Shown: positions 24,717 to 37,353 of the stretch, piece by piece
Layout: each line of letters starts with the position of its first letter
Position numbering within the stretch: the stretch's first letter is position 1
From: Nematostella vectensis
Lineage: Eukaryota > Cnidaria > Anthozoa > Actiniaria > Edwardsiidae
Length of the DNA: 60,000 nucleotides
Direction: 5' to 3'
NCBI RefSeq assembly: GCF_932526225.1
Contig: NC_064041.1
Coordinates: forward strand, 10,834,813 to 10,894,812
The notes under the pieces: model-generated
The model's input: the letters and a program-made list of their open reading frames with translations, nothing else
Databases searched by the model: none
What the model was told of the DNA's origin: nothing
Made by a program: the position numbers and the translations under genes

Positions 24717-26459
24717 GGTTCCATTCTCTGTCTGCCTGTTCTTCCATCATCTGTCTTTCTATCAAACCATATTCTGTTATTCTGTCCATCTCTTCTTTGT
24801 CTGTCTGTCTCTCCATTCCCTGTCTTTCTGTCCCTCCATCCTCTGTCTGACTTTCCTTTCTTATTCTGTCTTTCTGTCCTTCCATTCCCTGTCTTTCTGT
24901 CTTTCCATTCCCTGTCTTTCTGTCCTTCCATTCTCTGTCTGATTGTCCTTCCATTCCCTGTCTTTCTGTCCTTCCATTCTCTGTCTTTCTGTCCTTCCAT
25001 TCTCTGTCTGACTGTCCTACCATTCTCTGTCTGTCCGTCCTTCCATTTTCTGTCTTTCTGTCCTTCCATTCTCTGTCTTTCTGTCCTTCCATTCTCTGTC
25101 TGACTGTCCTTCCATTCTCTGTCTTTCTGTCCTTCCATTCTCTTTCTTTCTATCCTTCAATTTTCTGTCTTTCTGTCCTTCCATTGTCTGTCTTTCTGTC
25201 CTTCCATTCTCTATCTGACTGTCCTTTCATTCTCTGTCTGACTGTCCTTTCATTCTCTGTCTGACTGTCCTTCCATTCTCTGTCTGACTGTCCTACCATT
25301 CTCTGTCTGACCGTCCTTCCATTTTCTGTCTTTCTGTCCTTCCATTCTCTGCATTTCTGTCCTTCCATTCTCTGTCTTTCTGTTCTTCCATTCTCTGTCT
25401 GACTTTCCTTCCATTCTCTGTCTTTCTGTCCTTCCATTCTCTGTCTTTCTGTCCTTCCATTCTCTGCCTTTCTGTCCTTCCATTCTCTGTCTTTCTGTTC
25501 TTCCATTCTCTGTCTGACTTTCCTTCCATTCTCTGTCTTTCTGTCCTTCCATTCTCTGTCTTTTTGTCCTTTTATTCTCTGTCTGACTGTCCTTCCATTC
25601 TCTGTCTGACTGTCCTTTCATTCTCTGCCTTTCTGTCCTTCCATTCTCTGCCTTTCTGTCCTTCCATTCTCTGTCTTTCTGTTCTTCCATTCTCTGTCTG
25701 ACTTTCCTTCCATTCTCTGTCTTTTTGTCCTTCCATTCTCTGTCTTTCTGTCCTTTTATTCTCTGTCTGACTGTCCTTCCATTCTCTGTCTGACTGTCCT
25801 TTCATTCTCTGTCTGACTGTCCTTCCATTCTGTCTGACTGTCCTTCCATTCTGTCTTTCTGTCCTTCCATTCTCTGTCTGACTGTCCTTCCATTCCCTGT
25901 CTTTCTGTCCTTCCATTCTCTGTCTATCTGTCCTTCCATTCTCTGTCTTTCTGTCCTTCCATTCTCTGCCTTTCTGTCCTTCCATTCTCTGCCTTTCTGT
26001 CCTTCCATTCTCTGTCTTTCTGTTCTTCCATTCTCTGTCTGACTTTCCTTCCATTCTCTGTCTTTCTGTCCTTCCATTCTCTGTCTTTCTGTCCTTTTAT
26101 TCTCTGTCTGACTGTCCTTCCATTCTCTGTCTGACTGTCCTTTCATTCTCTGTCTGACTGTCCTTCCATTCTGTCTGACTGTCCTTCCATTCTGTCTTTC
26201 TGTCCTTCCATTCTCTGTGTGACTGTCCTTTCATTCTCTGTCTGACTGTCCTTCCATTCCCTGTCTTTCTGTCCTTCCATTCTCTGTCTTTCTGTCCTTC
26301 CATTTTCTGTCTTTCTGTCCTTCCATTTTCTGTCTGACTGTCTAACCATTCTCTGTCTGACCGTCCTTCCATTTTCTGTCTTTCTGTCCTTCCATTCTGT
26401 CTGACTGTCCTTCCATTCTCTGTCTTTCTGTCCTTCCATTCTCTGTCTGACTGTCCTTC

Positions 26460-27330
26460 CATTGTCTGTCTTTCTGTCCTTCCATTCTCTGTCTTTCTGT
26501 CCTTCCATTCTCTGTCTGACTGTCCTTCCATTGTCTGTCTTTCTGTCCTTCCATTCTCTGCCTTTCTGTCCTTCCATTCTCTGTCTTTCTGTCCTTCCAT
26601 TCTCTGTCTTTCTGTTCTTCCATTCTCTGTCTGACTTTCCTTCCATTCTCTGTCTTTCTGTCCTTCCATTCTCTGTCTTTCTGTCCTTTTATTCTCTGTC
26701 TGACTGTTCTTCCATTCTCTGTCTGACTGTCCTTTCATTCTCTGTCTGACTGTCCTTCCATTCTCTGTCTGACTGTCCTTCCATTCTCTGTCTGACTGTC
26801 CTTCCATTCTGTCTTTCTGTCCTTCCATTCTCTGTCTGACTGTCCTTTCATTCTCATCTCTGAAAGTCCTTCCATTCTCTGCCTGACTGTCCTTCCATTC
26901 TCTGTTTTTCTGTCCTTCCATTTTCTGTCTTTCTGTTCTTCAATTCTTTGTCTTTCTGTCCTTCCATTCCCCGTTCGACCTTCCTTTCATTCTCTGTCTG
27001 AATGTCCTTCCATTCTCTATCTTTCTGTCCTTCCATTCTCTGTCTGACTGTTCTTCCATTTCCTGTCTGACTGTCCTTTCATTCTCTGTCTTTCTGTTCT
27101 TCCATTCTTTATCTGACTGTCCTTCAATTCCCTGTCTTTCTGTCCTTCCATTCTCTGTCTTTCTGTCCTTCCATTCCCTGTATGACTATCCTTCCATTCT
27201 CTGTCTGAATGTCCTTCCATTCCCTGTCTGATTGTCCTTCCTTTCTCTGTCTTTTTTCTCTGTCCATTCTCTATCTTTCTGTCCTTCCATTCCCTGACTG
27301 ACTGTTCTCCCATTTTCTGTCTTTCTGTCC
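26460..27330 (+). repeat. Higher-order duplication inside the satellite, first copy
   Basis: Rare variants recur exactly 1242 bp (54 units) later: ATTGTCTGTC at 26461 and 27703, TTCTCATCTCTGAAAG at 26851 and 28093, CCGTTCGACC at 26971 and 28213, and CTTTTTTCTC at 27251 and 28493. The copies are almost identical, with an occasional difference such as TATGACTATCC against TCTGACTATCC. Confidence 0.9.
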
Positions 27331-27701
27331 TTCCATTCTCTGTCTTTCTGTCCTTCCATTCTCTGTCTGATTGTCCTTGTATTCTCTGCCTTTCTGTCCT
27401 TCCATTCTCCGTCTGACTGTCCTTCTATACATTTTCTGACTGTCCTTCCATTCTCTGTCTGACTGTCCTTCCATTCTCTGTTTGACTGTCCTTCCATTCT
27501 CTGTCTGACTGTCCTTCCATTCTTTGTCTTTCTGTCCTTCTATTCTCTTTCTTTCTGTCCTTCCATTCTCTGTCTTTTTGTCCTTCCATTCTCTGTCTTT
27601 CTGTCCTTCCATTCCCTGTCTTTCTGTCCTTCTATTCTCTGTCTTTCTGTCCTTCCATTCCCTGTCTTTCTGTCCTTCTATTCTCTGTCTGACTGTCCTT
27701 C

Positions 27702-28572
27702 CATTGTCTGTCTTTCTGTCCTTCCATTCTCTGTCTTTCTGTCCTTCCATTCTCTGTCTGACTGTCCTTCCATTGTCTGTCTTTCTGTCCTTCCATTCTC
27801 TGCCTTTCTGTCCTTCCATTCTCTGTCTTTCTGTCCTTCCATTCTCTGTCTTTCTGTTCTTCCATTCTCTGTCTGACTTTCCTTCCATTCTCTGTCTTTC
27901 TGTCCTTCCATTCTCTGTCTTTCTGTCCTTTTATTCTCTGTCTGACTGTCCTTCCATTCTCTGTCTGACTGTCCTTTCATTCTCTGTCTGACTGTCCTTC
28001 CATTCTCTGTCTGACTGTCCTTCCATTCTCTGTCTGACTGTCCTTCCATTCTGTCTTTCTGTCCTTCCATTCTCTGTCTGACTGTCCTTTCATTCTCATC
28101 TCTGAAAGTCCTTCCATTCTCTGCCTGACTGTCCTTCCATTCTCTGTTTTTCTGTCCTTCCATTTTCTGTCTTTCTGTTCTTCAATTCTTTGTCTTTCTG
28201 TCCTTCCATTCCCCGTTCGACCTTCCTTTCATTCTCTGTCTGAATGTCCTTCCATTCTCTATCTTTCTGTCCTTCCATTCTCTGTCTGACTGTTCTTCCA
28301 TTTCCTGTCTGACTGTCCTTTCATTCTCTGTCTTTCTGTTCTTCCATTCTTTATCTGACTGTCCTTCAATTCCCTGTCTTTCTGTCCTTCCATTCTCTGT
28401 CTTTCTGTCCTTCCATTCCCTGTCTGACTATCCTTCCATTCTCTGTCTGAATGTCCTTCCATTCCCTGTCTGATTGTCCTTCCTTTCTCTGTCTTTTTTC
28501 TCTGTCCATTCTCTATCTTTCTGTCCTTCCATTCCCTGACTGACTGTTCTCCCATTTTCTGTCTTTCTGTCC
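27702..28572 (+). repeat. Higher-order duplication inside the satellite, second copy
   Basis: This is the partner of 26460-27330 at an offset of 1242 bp. A third, partial match to its right part (TTTCTCTGTCTTTTTTCTC then ACTGACTGTTC) is at about 29631-29700. This points to unequal exchange or segmental amplification in whole repeat units. Confidence 0.9.
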
Positions 28573-30425
28573 TTCCATTCTCTGTCTGAATGTCCTTCCA
28601 TTCTCTGTCTTTCTGTTCTTCCATTCTCTATCTTTCTGTTCTTCTATTCTCTGTCTTTTTGGCCTTCCATTCTCTGTCTGTCTGTTCGTCCATTGTCTGT
28701 CTTTCTGTCCTTCCATTCTCTATCTGACTGTCCTTCCATTCCCTGTCTATCTGTCCTTCCATTCTCTCTCTTTCTGTCCTTCTATTCTCTTTCTTTCTGT
28801 CTTCCCATTCTCTGTCTTTCTGTTCTTCCCTTCCCTGTCTTTCTGTCTTTTCATTCTCTGTCTTTCTGTCCTTCTAATCTCTTTCTTTCTGTCCTTCCAT
28901 TCTCTTCCTTTCTGTTCTTCTATTCTCTGTCTTTGTGTCCTTCCATTCTCTGTCTTTCTGTCCTTCCATTCTCCGTTCGACTGTCCTTTCATTCTCTGTG
29001 TGAATGTCCTTCCATTCTCTATCTTTCTGTCCTTCCATTCTCTGTCTGACTGTCCTTCCATTCCCTGTCTGACTGTCCTACCATTCTCTGTCTTTCTGTC
29101 CTTCCATTCTTTATCTGACTGTCCTTCCATTTCCTGTCTTTCTGTCCTTCCATTCTCTGTCTTTCTGTCCTTCCATTCTCTGTCTGAATGTCCTTCCATT
29201 CTCTGTCTTACTGTCCTTGTATTCTCTGCCTTTCTGTCCTTCCATTCTCTGTCTGACTGTCCTTCCATTCACTGTCTGACTGTCCTTCCATTCTCTGTCT
29301 TTCTGTCCTTCCATTCTCTGTCTGACTTTCCTTCCGTTCTCAGTCTTTCTGTCCTTCCATTCTCTGTCTTTCTGTCCTTCCATTCCCTGTATTTCTGTCC
29401 TTCCATTCTCTGTCTGACTGTCCTTCCATTCCCTCTCTTTCTGTCCTTCCATTCTCTGTGTTTCTTTCCTTCCATTCTCTGTCTGTCTGTCCTTCCATTA
29501 TCTGTCTGACTGTCCTTCCATTCTCTGTCTTTCTGTCCTTCCATTCTCTGTCTGACTGTCCTTCCATTCCCTGTCTGACTATCCTTCCATTCTCTGTCTT
29601 ACTGTCCTTCCATTCCCTGTCTGACTGTCCTTCCTTTCTCTGTCTTTTTTCTCTGTCCATTCTCTATCTTTCTGTCCTTCCATTCCCTGACTGACTGTTC
29701 TTCAATTTTCTGTCTGACTGTCCTTGTATTCTCTGCCTTTCTGTCCTTCCATTCTCTGTCTGACTGTCCTTCTATTCACTGTCTGACTGTCCTTCCATTC
29801 TCTGTCTTTCTATACTTCCATTCTGTCTTTCTGTCCTTCCATTCTCTGTCTTTCTGTCCTTCTATTCTCTATCTTTCTGTCCTTCCATTCTCTGTCTTTC
29901 TGTTCTTCCATTCTCTGTCTGACTGTCCTTCCATTCTCTGTCTTTCTGTTCTTCCATTCTCTGTCTTTCTGTTCTTCCATTCTCTGTCTTTCTGTCCTTC
30001 TAGTCTCTGTCTTTCTGTTCTTCCATTCTCTATCTGACTGTCCTTCCATTCTCTGTCTTTCTGTCCTTCCATTCTCTGTCTTTCTGTTCTTCCATTCTCT
30101 GTCTGACTGTCCTTCCATCCTCTGTCTTTCTGTCCTTCCATTCTCTATCTGACTGTCCTTCCATTCCCTGTCTTTCTGCCCTTCCATTCTTTGTCTTTCT
30201 GTTCTTCCATTCTCTGTCTTTCTTTCCTTCCATTCTCTGTCTTTCTGTTCTTCCATTCTCTGTCTTTCTGTTCTTCCATTCTCTGTCTTTCTGTCCTTCC
30301 ATTCTCTTTCTTTTTGTCCTTCCATTCTCTGTCTGACTGTCCTTCCATTCTCTGTCTGACCGTCCTTCTATTCTCTGTCTGACTGTCTTTCCATTCCCTG
30401 TCTTTCCTTCGTTCTATTTTCTGTC

Positions 30426-33400
30426 ATCCCATCCTCTGCCCGTCAATCCCCCTGTCCCTCTATTGATATCCACCTTGAACCTAAAATACCAGCCACCCCA
30501 CCCTTCCTTAGACAACCCCTTAGCAGGTCAACATGAATTGTAACGTACCCATTTACAGCCCACGAATTCTCCTAACAATAGGGTAATCTAGTCGTTGCCT
30601 GCATTCCGAACTCTCCTATATCGAAAGCCATTTCAAATGTGAATATTTTTTTAAATAATCATAACCCTTGCTTTAGTGGGCGGAATCGTTTTCTATAGTG
30701 CTTATATTGTTAACTTATTTCGTGGATTCGATAAACAGGGTAATTCGTACTCAAAGTCGCTATATGATCCCACGAGGAAATTTCCCATTTTCTTGTTCCT
30801 TTTTCCAAACTCCAGCGGTGCTAGATTGTTTTTTGCACTTCCGCTTTCCTCGCCCAAAAAAATTAAACGACAGAGTGAAAATACCGAGAATTTCTTGATT
30901 GTAATCTGGCCAGGGGTACCTGACTAAAACCCGTGTTTTTTTAATGTAGGCGTTAGGCATTTCTTATATTTGCATCAAAAACACCTGGCTTCTGATATTA
31001 CTAAATTTATTCTATAATGGAGTGCAATCAATTATTTTTCTTGTGAACATTCGAGTTTGTTGTAAATCTAAGAGTGTAAAACCGAGATTAAGGCCTAACA
31101 AGTGCAAAGCGCTAATTAAGCGTAGGGCGTCAGTAGGCATAACTGCCTACTGGACTCTATTATCCGAGTCAGTCCATACTCACCTCTTAATGCAAGTCTC
31201 AGAATGACTGAATTTGCGAGTGTTAATGTTTAGTGACGCACCAGAGAACGCGTCTATCATATTCCAATACAACACACTCTTTCTATTTGCACATTAACCG
31301 TGCCTCTATTTGCAGCTCAAATCTGGGCCTATATCCGTCTCGCTCTCAATGTGGGAACTTTATGAAATGGATGCAAGTTTCCAAGCTAGCTGCAGGTGTA
31401 AGTTATTTATAATATTTGTAGCAAACATTAATCTCTTCTTTGGCTTATATACTGAAGAATGCCGCGATGGCAGGCCATATCTAGCTAAAGTTTTACTTGT
31501 TGGTTTTAACACTATTGATAATAGTTGTTGCAATGCAAAGTCAAGAGTTAAGGAAAAAGTTGCGATATTGAGAGGTAGTACGCGTGCCATTGAGAACAGA
31601 ATTGTGGATGAAATTATTCGCGATTATTGGGCGCTTACTTACTTACTTCAGCTATTGAGAACTCTGCTTGTACAAGGGATACCTTTTGTTTATCATTATT
31701 AATTGTGTTAATACGAGGACAGAAATTATAGAAACGCTCTGAGGTCGAAAAGACTTGACAAGAAAAATTATAGTTTGCCTACTTTATACATATAGGATGC
31801 CTTTCCTTTTTTTATTTTTTTTTTGTTATCATTTCATAATCATCATGAAAGGAATTAGAGAAAACCTGTGATGTCGATAAGCTAGGACTTGACATTGAAA
31901 ATAGAGTTGTGGATGTTGGAGTGAAATAATTCGTGATAACCGAATGTTATAGCCTACTTGAAGAACACACACTATTTTACAACAACCTTTTTATAAGAAC
32001 GTCCAGCCTGAGATTTCCCCAAATTGTAAGAACATGCCAAGAACATGCAGTTAGCAGCAAAATATTGTTTTGATGCGTTCTAAAATGCAGAATCAAACTG
32101 TGTTCATAATTACAACCTTAGATATTATTGCTATTGATCATTTGTGTAATTCTCTTCCTAATAATTCATTGGGTACTTCATTTTCATACAATAGAATTTA
32201 AGAACATCGTTAAGAACATTTTCAGCCTTGAAATGCTAGCCTAAACTGAAAAGAAAAAGAATGTACAGTAAAAACCCGCGCGAAGAACCTTCATTTTTGG
32301 CAGTTAACCTGAACAGGTTCTTATTTAAATGGAAATTCTCAAGATATAGGATCTTGCATATAACAGCTGCATCAAATAGAAGATCATAACTTTTCAATTG
32401 CTTTTTTTATTTTCTAGGCAATTTTTTTTGTAGATTACTCTGATATACGAAAGTAAACGAGTTTCAAGTTCATCTCAAATTTACTTGATTGACTAAAATA
32501 TTAATGTTGTGTTATAATTAGCAGATTTTAAAATACTTTCTCGTGTTCGGCGTCATTCTAAAGGCATAAATTATACCCGCGGAGGATATGGGGGGGGGGG
32601 GGGGTTGCGCAGGTATAAGGTGTGGTTACGCTAGGATACCATAGTTCACTGCACTGTACTCAAAACTCGTGTCTACACGCACCCACTATTTTCTCCGCGG
32701 TAAACATGCAGCATATGTACTGCTTCTTAAATAAAAGATTTCAACAACGTTCATAAAGAAAGTTATGACACAGCTTAGATCCATGTGGGATCTAGAGCTG
32801 CGACCGGGCTAGCGTGATGCCAATTCATAGATCCGACGCGCGCACGAATATGCAATCAGAAAGCAGCAAATAGAAGCCAGCGAAGTGCAACCCAAATGTC
32901 CCACAAAAGTCCCACAAATTGTACAACATGTCGGATGAGGTCTGTTAGTCCTGCCCGGAGTTATTTTAAATACAGACGTTTATAGGGGTTTTCCTGCGAC
33001 TTGGAAAATAAAACACAGTAACCTAACATGATGGAAACCTGTCTTGTTGTCCAAGCTTGATGAAAATCTTGTGAGAATGAAGCATAGAAATAGATAACTA
33101 CGAGTTTGATTGTTGAATGGAAACGGCACGAATCCAGCTTAAAATACGAAAAATTGGAAATAATAAGATAAAGAGGTGCTCTCTACGGTAGGTACTAAGT
33201 TTTTATGTGTTTTCAAAGCTATTTTTGTCAACTTGCAGTGATTTAAGTGCGGGGAAAATCAGAAGAGAAAGCCGAATTCGCTGTTTGCGACCGACTTCTT
33301 ACTACAAGTTTTATCGGCAAACGTCAAGATTTATAGTAAAAATACAAACGACAGTCTCATTCCTATATGTAATTGAAGTAGCCTAGGTATAATATCAAAC

Positions 33401-33775
33401 ACAAGTTTAATGGTAGGACTTACACTGCTCTTGTATGTGGTTTGTTTGCTTTTTGTTTTTCGTTTCTTCGTAGTAAATTGTACTTGTTTTTCTACAATTG
33501 AGTCCCAACTCTACACTAAAAGTGGCCGGGCAAAGAAAACAGTGCTATTACTTTCTACGCTGACCGGAAAATGCTTATTTGCTTGTCCAGATTCGCAGAA
33601 AAATATCTCAAACAAAAATAATCGTTCAGGATGTATATTAGATCGTATTAGCGTGTCGACTACGTTTTCTCTTTCAATTAGCCACGCCTTTGTTATAATG
33701 TTTTAAATTAAGGAATACAATAATTTTTTGTAAGAAATCTTTAACAAAAACATCATCGAGTACAATCTTCACACT
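30426..33775. other. Intergenic sequence, no gene seen
   Basis: A 130-codon + strand open frame (31310-31702) has no recognisable domain. Part of it (about 31550-31630) resembles 31855-31950, an old diverged direct duplication. A G-run lies at about 32590-32606. At 32266-32330 there is a partial copy of the inverted end of the 46088 element. Confidence 0.45.
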
Positions 33776-33777
33776 AG

Positions 33778-34085
33778 CGATGGCGATGATGGTGGTGATG
33801 GTGATGGTGATGGTGATGGTGATGGTGATGGTGATGGTGATGGTGATGGTGATGGTGATGGTGGTGATGGTGGTGATGGTGGTGATGATGGTGATGATGG
33901 TGGTGATGATGGTGGTGATGGTGGTGGTGATGGTGGTGATGGTGATGGTGATGGTGATGATGGTGATGGTGGTGATGATGGTGGTGATGGTGGTGATGAT
34001 GATGGTGGTGATGGTGGTGATGGTGCTGGTGATGGCGATGGCGATGGCGATGGCGATGGTGATGGCGATGGCGATGGCGATGCCG
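33778..34085. repeat. GAT/GGT trinucleotide microsatellite
   Basis: About 300 bp of GATGGT-type trinucleotides end in GATGGC units. All frames read as simple poly-amino-acid tracts (poly-His on the minus strand). No exon structure surrounds it. Confidence 0.95.
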
Positions 34086-35012
34086 ATTGGTTTTTCTCCG
34101 CCCACGGTGTATCTGCAATCTAGTAACAAAGCATTCCACCTACAAGAAGGGTTATTTGCTCTCCATCTTTAAATCTATACATGGCAAGAAACCTTTGTTT
34201 CTCAGTGATTAGAATGGAATATAAAATACTCTTCTCATAGCCCTCGTCTACTTATGATACTTTGCATTTGGATTCATAAATTATGTAAGAAGAGAGAGAG
34301 AAGTGGGCCAGAACAACTGCTAAATACACGAGCTATTAGATTTTATCGTGTTTAAAATCAACATTTATTTCCAAAAGCCATTTCGTTCAACCTCTGTGAA
34401 ACAACAGTTATTGTCCATCCCTTTTAGACCCGTGGTGTATCAAAAAACTTTTAAATGCATTTCAGCATACCACAAATTAATATGGTTTGTGATTCTTTCG
34501 ACAACTCGCGGAAACGAACCGCCTTTCATCATATCTCCAACGGAAAAAAGTATTTTCCCAGGTATTTTTCGACAATTCTCGTTCGTTTATTGATTTTATT
34601 TTTGATGATACATTTTAGTTCTACTTCTACTTCTACTTAACCTAGGCAGCGGAATATCTGAGTATAGCATACCGAGACATGAAAAGAGTTTGTGTTGTTC
34701 AAGTATTTGCTTAAATCTTTATTTAGTATTTATATGAAGAGCTATTCAAGAGAAAAAAATCACTCTATTTAGAAGTAAATTCTACCACTCTTTTCCTGGG
34801 AGTGAAATTCATCTCCCTTCCCACGCTTTTAGAATCTCGCATGCGGTTTTGGCAAAATAGTTATTTATTAATTAATGAGTTCTTTAAAATTGTTTAAACA
34901 AAGTTATACGTTAATTGCTATTTATTTCATTTTACCCTGAGGGGATGGGCTATAGAACCAATTTAATAAATATATTACACTTGAGACTGGAGGCGCTTGA
35001 CTCCTTTTAAAT

Positions 35013-35405
35013 CACTGAGGACGCTGGCCCTGTAGTACAATCTTCAATGACAGTACTTACAGGCCAACACATATAGAACAACTGAAGACCCCGGCCCATT
35101 GGTACATTCTCACATACTAACACTCTCAATAAAAGTACTTACAGACTAACACACCCATAAAACTACTAATGACGCTGGCTTGCAGACTAACACAAAAAGA
35201 ACCACTGAGGAGACTGGCCCTTTGGTAACATTCTCAGTGCCAATACTTACAGACTAACACACCCTTAACCACTGAGGGCGCTGGCCCTGTGGTACCATTC
35301 TCAATGACCCTACTAACAGACCAACACACATAGAACCATTTAGGAGACTTGCCTTATGATACCATCCTCAGCGACAGTACTTACAGACCAACACATAGGA
35401 TCAAA
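35013..35405. repeat. 67 bp minisatellite, about 6 copies
   Basis: Blocks starting ACTGAGGACGCTGGCCCTGT and ending ACAGACTAACACAC recur near 35013, 35081, 35204, 35271 and 35338, with a shortened, diverged copy near 35164. Confidence 0.8.
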
Positions 35406-35454
35406 CACTCGCAAAACTAGCCTCCTGCGAGCTTAGACATAAAATATACTCACT

Positions 35455-35923
35455 CCACCCCTACCATCACCACCCCCCCCACCACCACCATCATCACCAT
35501 CACCACCACCACCATCATCACCATCACCATCATCATCGCCATCACCATCATCATCATCATCACCACCATCACCACCACCCCCACCACCACCATCATCACC
35601 ATCATCATCATCATCACCACCATCATCATCACCACCCCCCACCACCACCACCATCATCACCATCACCATCATCATCGCCACCATCATCATCATCATCATC
35701 ACCACCATCACCACCCCCCCACCACCACCATCATCACCATCACCATCATCATCATCATCACCACCACCATCATCACCACCCCCCACCACCACCACCATCA
35801 TGACCATCACCATCATCATCGCCACCATCATCATCATCATCATCATCACCACCACCACCCCCACCATCACCACCACCATCACCATCACCATCACCACCAC
35901 CACCACCATCATCATCACCCCCC

Positions 35924-35957
<34 letters not shown>

Positions 35958-36255
35958 TCACCACCACCATCACCACCACCACCATCACCACCATCACCAC
36001 CCCCCACTACCACCACCATCACCACCCCCCACCACCACCATCACCACCCCCCACCACCACCACCACCATCATCACCATCATCATCATCATCATCATCACC
36101 ACCATCACCACCACCCCCACCATCACCACCACCACCACCACCATCACCACCATCACCACCCCCCACCACCACCACCATCACCACCATCACCATCATCATC
36201 GCCACCATCATCACTACCACCATCACCATCATCATCACCACCACCACCACCACTA
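35455..36255. repeat. CAT/CAC trinucleotide microsatellite, 0.8 kb
   Basis: An uninterrupted run of CAC, CAT and CCC trinucleotides, with recurring ACCACCCCCCACCACC blocks. Open frames on both strands are simple-sequence artefacts. Confidence 0.95.
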
Positions 36256-36282
36256 TGATACAGTGTTCATAATGCTAAGTCA

Positions 36283-36485
36283 TGTTGCACGTGACCACGT
36301 ATACTCCACGTGATAACCCATACCATGGCACGTGCTTCCGCATTCTCCTGACACCAACAGCTCACCCGTAATGTTGCTGCTGAGTAATGCTGCACGTGCT
36401 GACACGTATACTCCACGTGATAACCCATACCATGGCACGTGCTCCCGAATTCTCTTGACACTAACAGATCACTTGAAAATGAATA
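36283..36485. repeat. Two-copy 107 bp repeat carrying six CACGTG sites
   Basis: Two similar copies each contain CACGTATACTCCACGTGATA and CCATACCATGGCACGTGCT. CACGTG lies at 36288, 36307 and 36329 in the first copy and at 36393, 36414 and 36436 in the second. CACGTG is the E-box of bHLH-type factors (Myc/Max, USF, MITF and Clock families). It lies 0.6 kb before the candidate promoter at 37040. Confidence 0.85.
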
Positions 36486-37039
36486 CGGCTTAGCACTCAC
36501 CGCCCTTTGCTGTATTGGCCTATTTTACTTAACCACCAGGCGTAAATAGCCTCACAGGATACCGATATTAGCGCGTGCTGTTTTATCTAGAAGCATTTTT
36601 TCCACCCGGCATTACATCTTCCATCGTCATTTAGTATTTGCCAAATGGTATTGATTTCATCAAAATAAACAAGGGTTGACTTGGGATTCCGTGTCGGACT
36701 AAATTATCACAAACAAAACCATAATAAGTAGGAGAATTGCCGCCATTCCAAATAGCTCGCCGTCTATTTCATAAACAAGCCTGTATCATTGCAATAATAT
36801 TTCAACCCCCTTCTTAATGTTGTTTTGTGCGCGTGCAGTAGCTTGGAGATCATTTGTGGAAATGACCACAAAGCTTGACCCGCGCAGCTGTCGCTATGCT
36901 CCTTGTTCAATACATTTGAGTAAACCATTCGCGATTGCCAAATTAAAATAACACGCTATAAATTAACACCGTGGAATTCATATTCCTTACCGGGAACATT
37001 ATACCATCGCTTGGGCAGTAAATCCTCATTTTGCCTATT

Positions 37040-37320
37040 CCCGATTTATCATTTCGTGCGCATGCGTATTGGGCCATCGCTGATTGGCTGTTATTCGCTT
37101 GAGGTGGGTTTCAGCGCCCCGGACCACATTTCAATTATTAACCGTGTTGTAACTTCTTGTTTTAACGCTACTTGAAAGTCTCGAATCACTCGTATGCATT
37201 TGTAACGATGGTAAACGCACTTAGCCCGCGTCTAACATGCGTAACGCATTGAGTGCGCCAAAGAACCAATTCTACATGACGCTATCTCTTGCCTTCACCA
37301 TCCCTCAGGAGACTCTTCAA
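37040..37320 (+). promoter_or_regulatory. Candidate promoter region
   Basis: This CpG-containing stretch has TGCGCATGCG (37057-37066, the NRF1-type palindrome) and two inverted CCAAT boxes (ATTGG at 37068 and 37083, the second in an NF-Y-like ATTGGCTG context). It ends just before a short ATG exon with a strong donor. I infer a TATA-less promoter. It is placed and oriented to drive the + strand cadherin receptor, but transcription has not been shown. Confidence 0.45.
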
Positions 37321-37353
37321 AATGTGGTTACCGAAAGAAGTAAACAAGCTCCG
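37309..37353 (+). CDS. Candidate first coding exon of the cadherin receptor
   Basis: The ATG at 37322 opens ten codons (MWLPKEVNKL) plus two bases before a strong donor, CTCCG|GTAAGT (GT at 37354). An acceptor-like CCCTCAG precedes it (AG at 37307-37308). The phase 2 end joins in frame to the exon that begins at 51660 (acceptor ACTTTAG). The joined N-terminus is a basic n-region of 26 residues followed by the hydrophobic signal sequence. A phase match alone has a one-in-three chance, so this remains a proposal; the exon could belong to another gene or be chance. Confidence 0.4.

Larger units (their letters stand above)
24717..30425. repeat. 23 bp satellite array, about 5.7 kb
   Basis: The unit TTCCATTCTCTGTCTTTCTG plus TCC alternates with a CTGTCTGACTGTCC variant (TTCCAT at 25455 and 25478 gives 23 bp). 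There are about 245 copies. The + strand is almost pure pyrimidine. Because 23 is not a multiple of 3, the minus strand shows the same 23-residue motif (Glu-Gly-Gln-Lys-Asp-Arg-Glu-Trp and so on) in all three frames, up to 274 codons long; this is a repeat effect and not evidence of protein coding. The edges (24717-24860 and 30380-30425) are more diverged. Confidence 0.96.

Noticed and set aside
24679-30325. Many long minus-strand open frames (up to 274 codons) with a charged 23-residue repeat, and hydrophobic + strand frames
   Set aside because: They occur in all three frames because a 23 bp unit lacks stops; no promoter, splice sites or family resemblance. They are satellite artefacts.
31310-31702. 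A 130-codon + strand frame
   Set aside because: No recognised domain; part of it is a diverged duplication that also occurs in non-coding form at 31855-31950.
33674-36258. Poly-His, poly-Asp and similar open frames
   Set aside because: These are translations of trinucleotide microsatellites.
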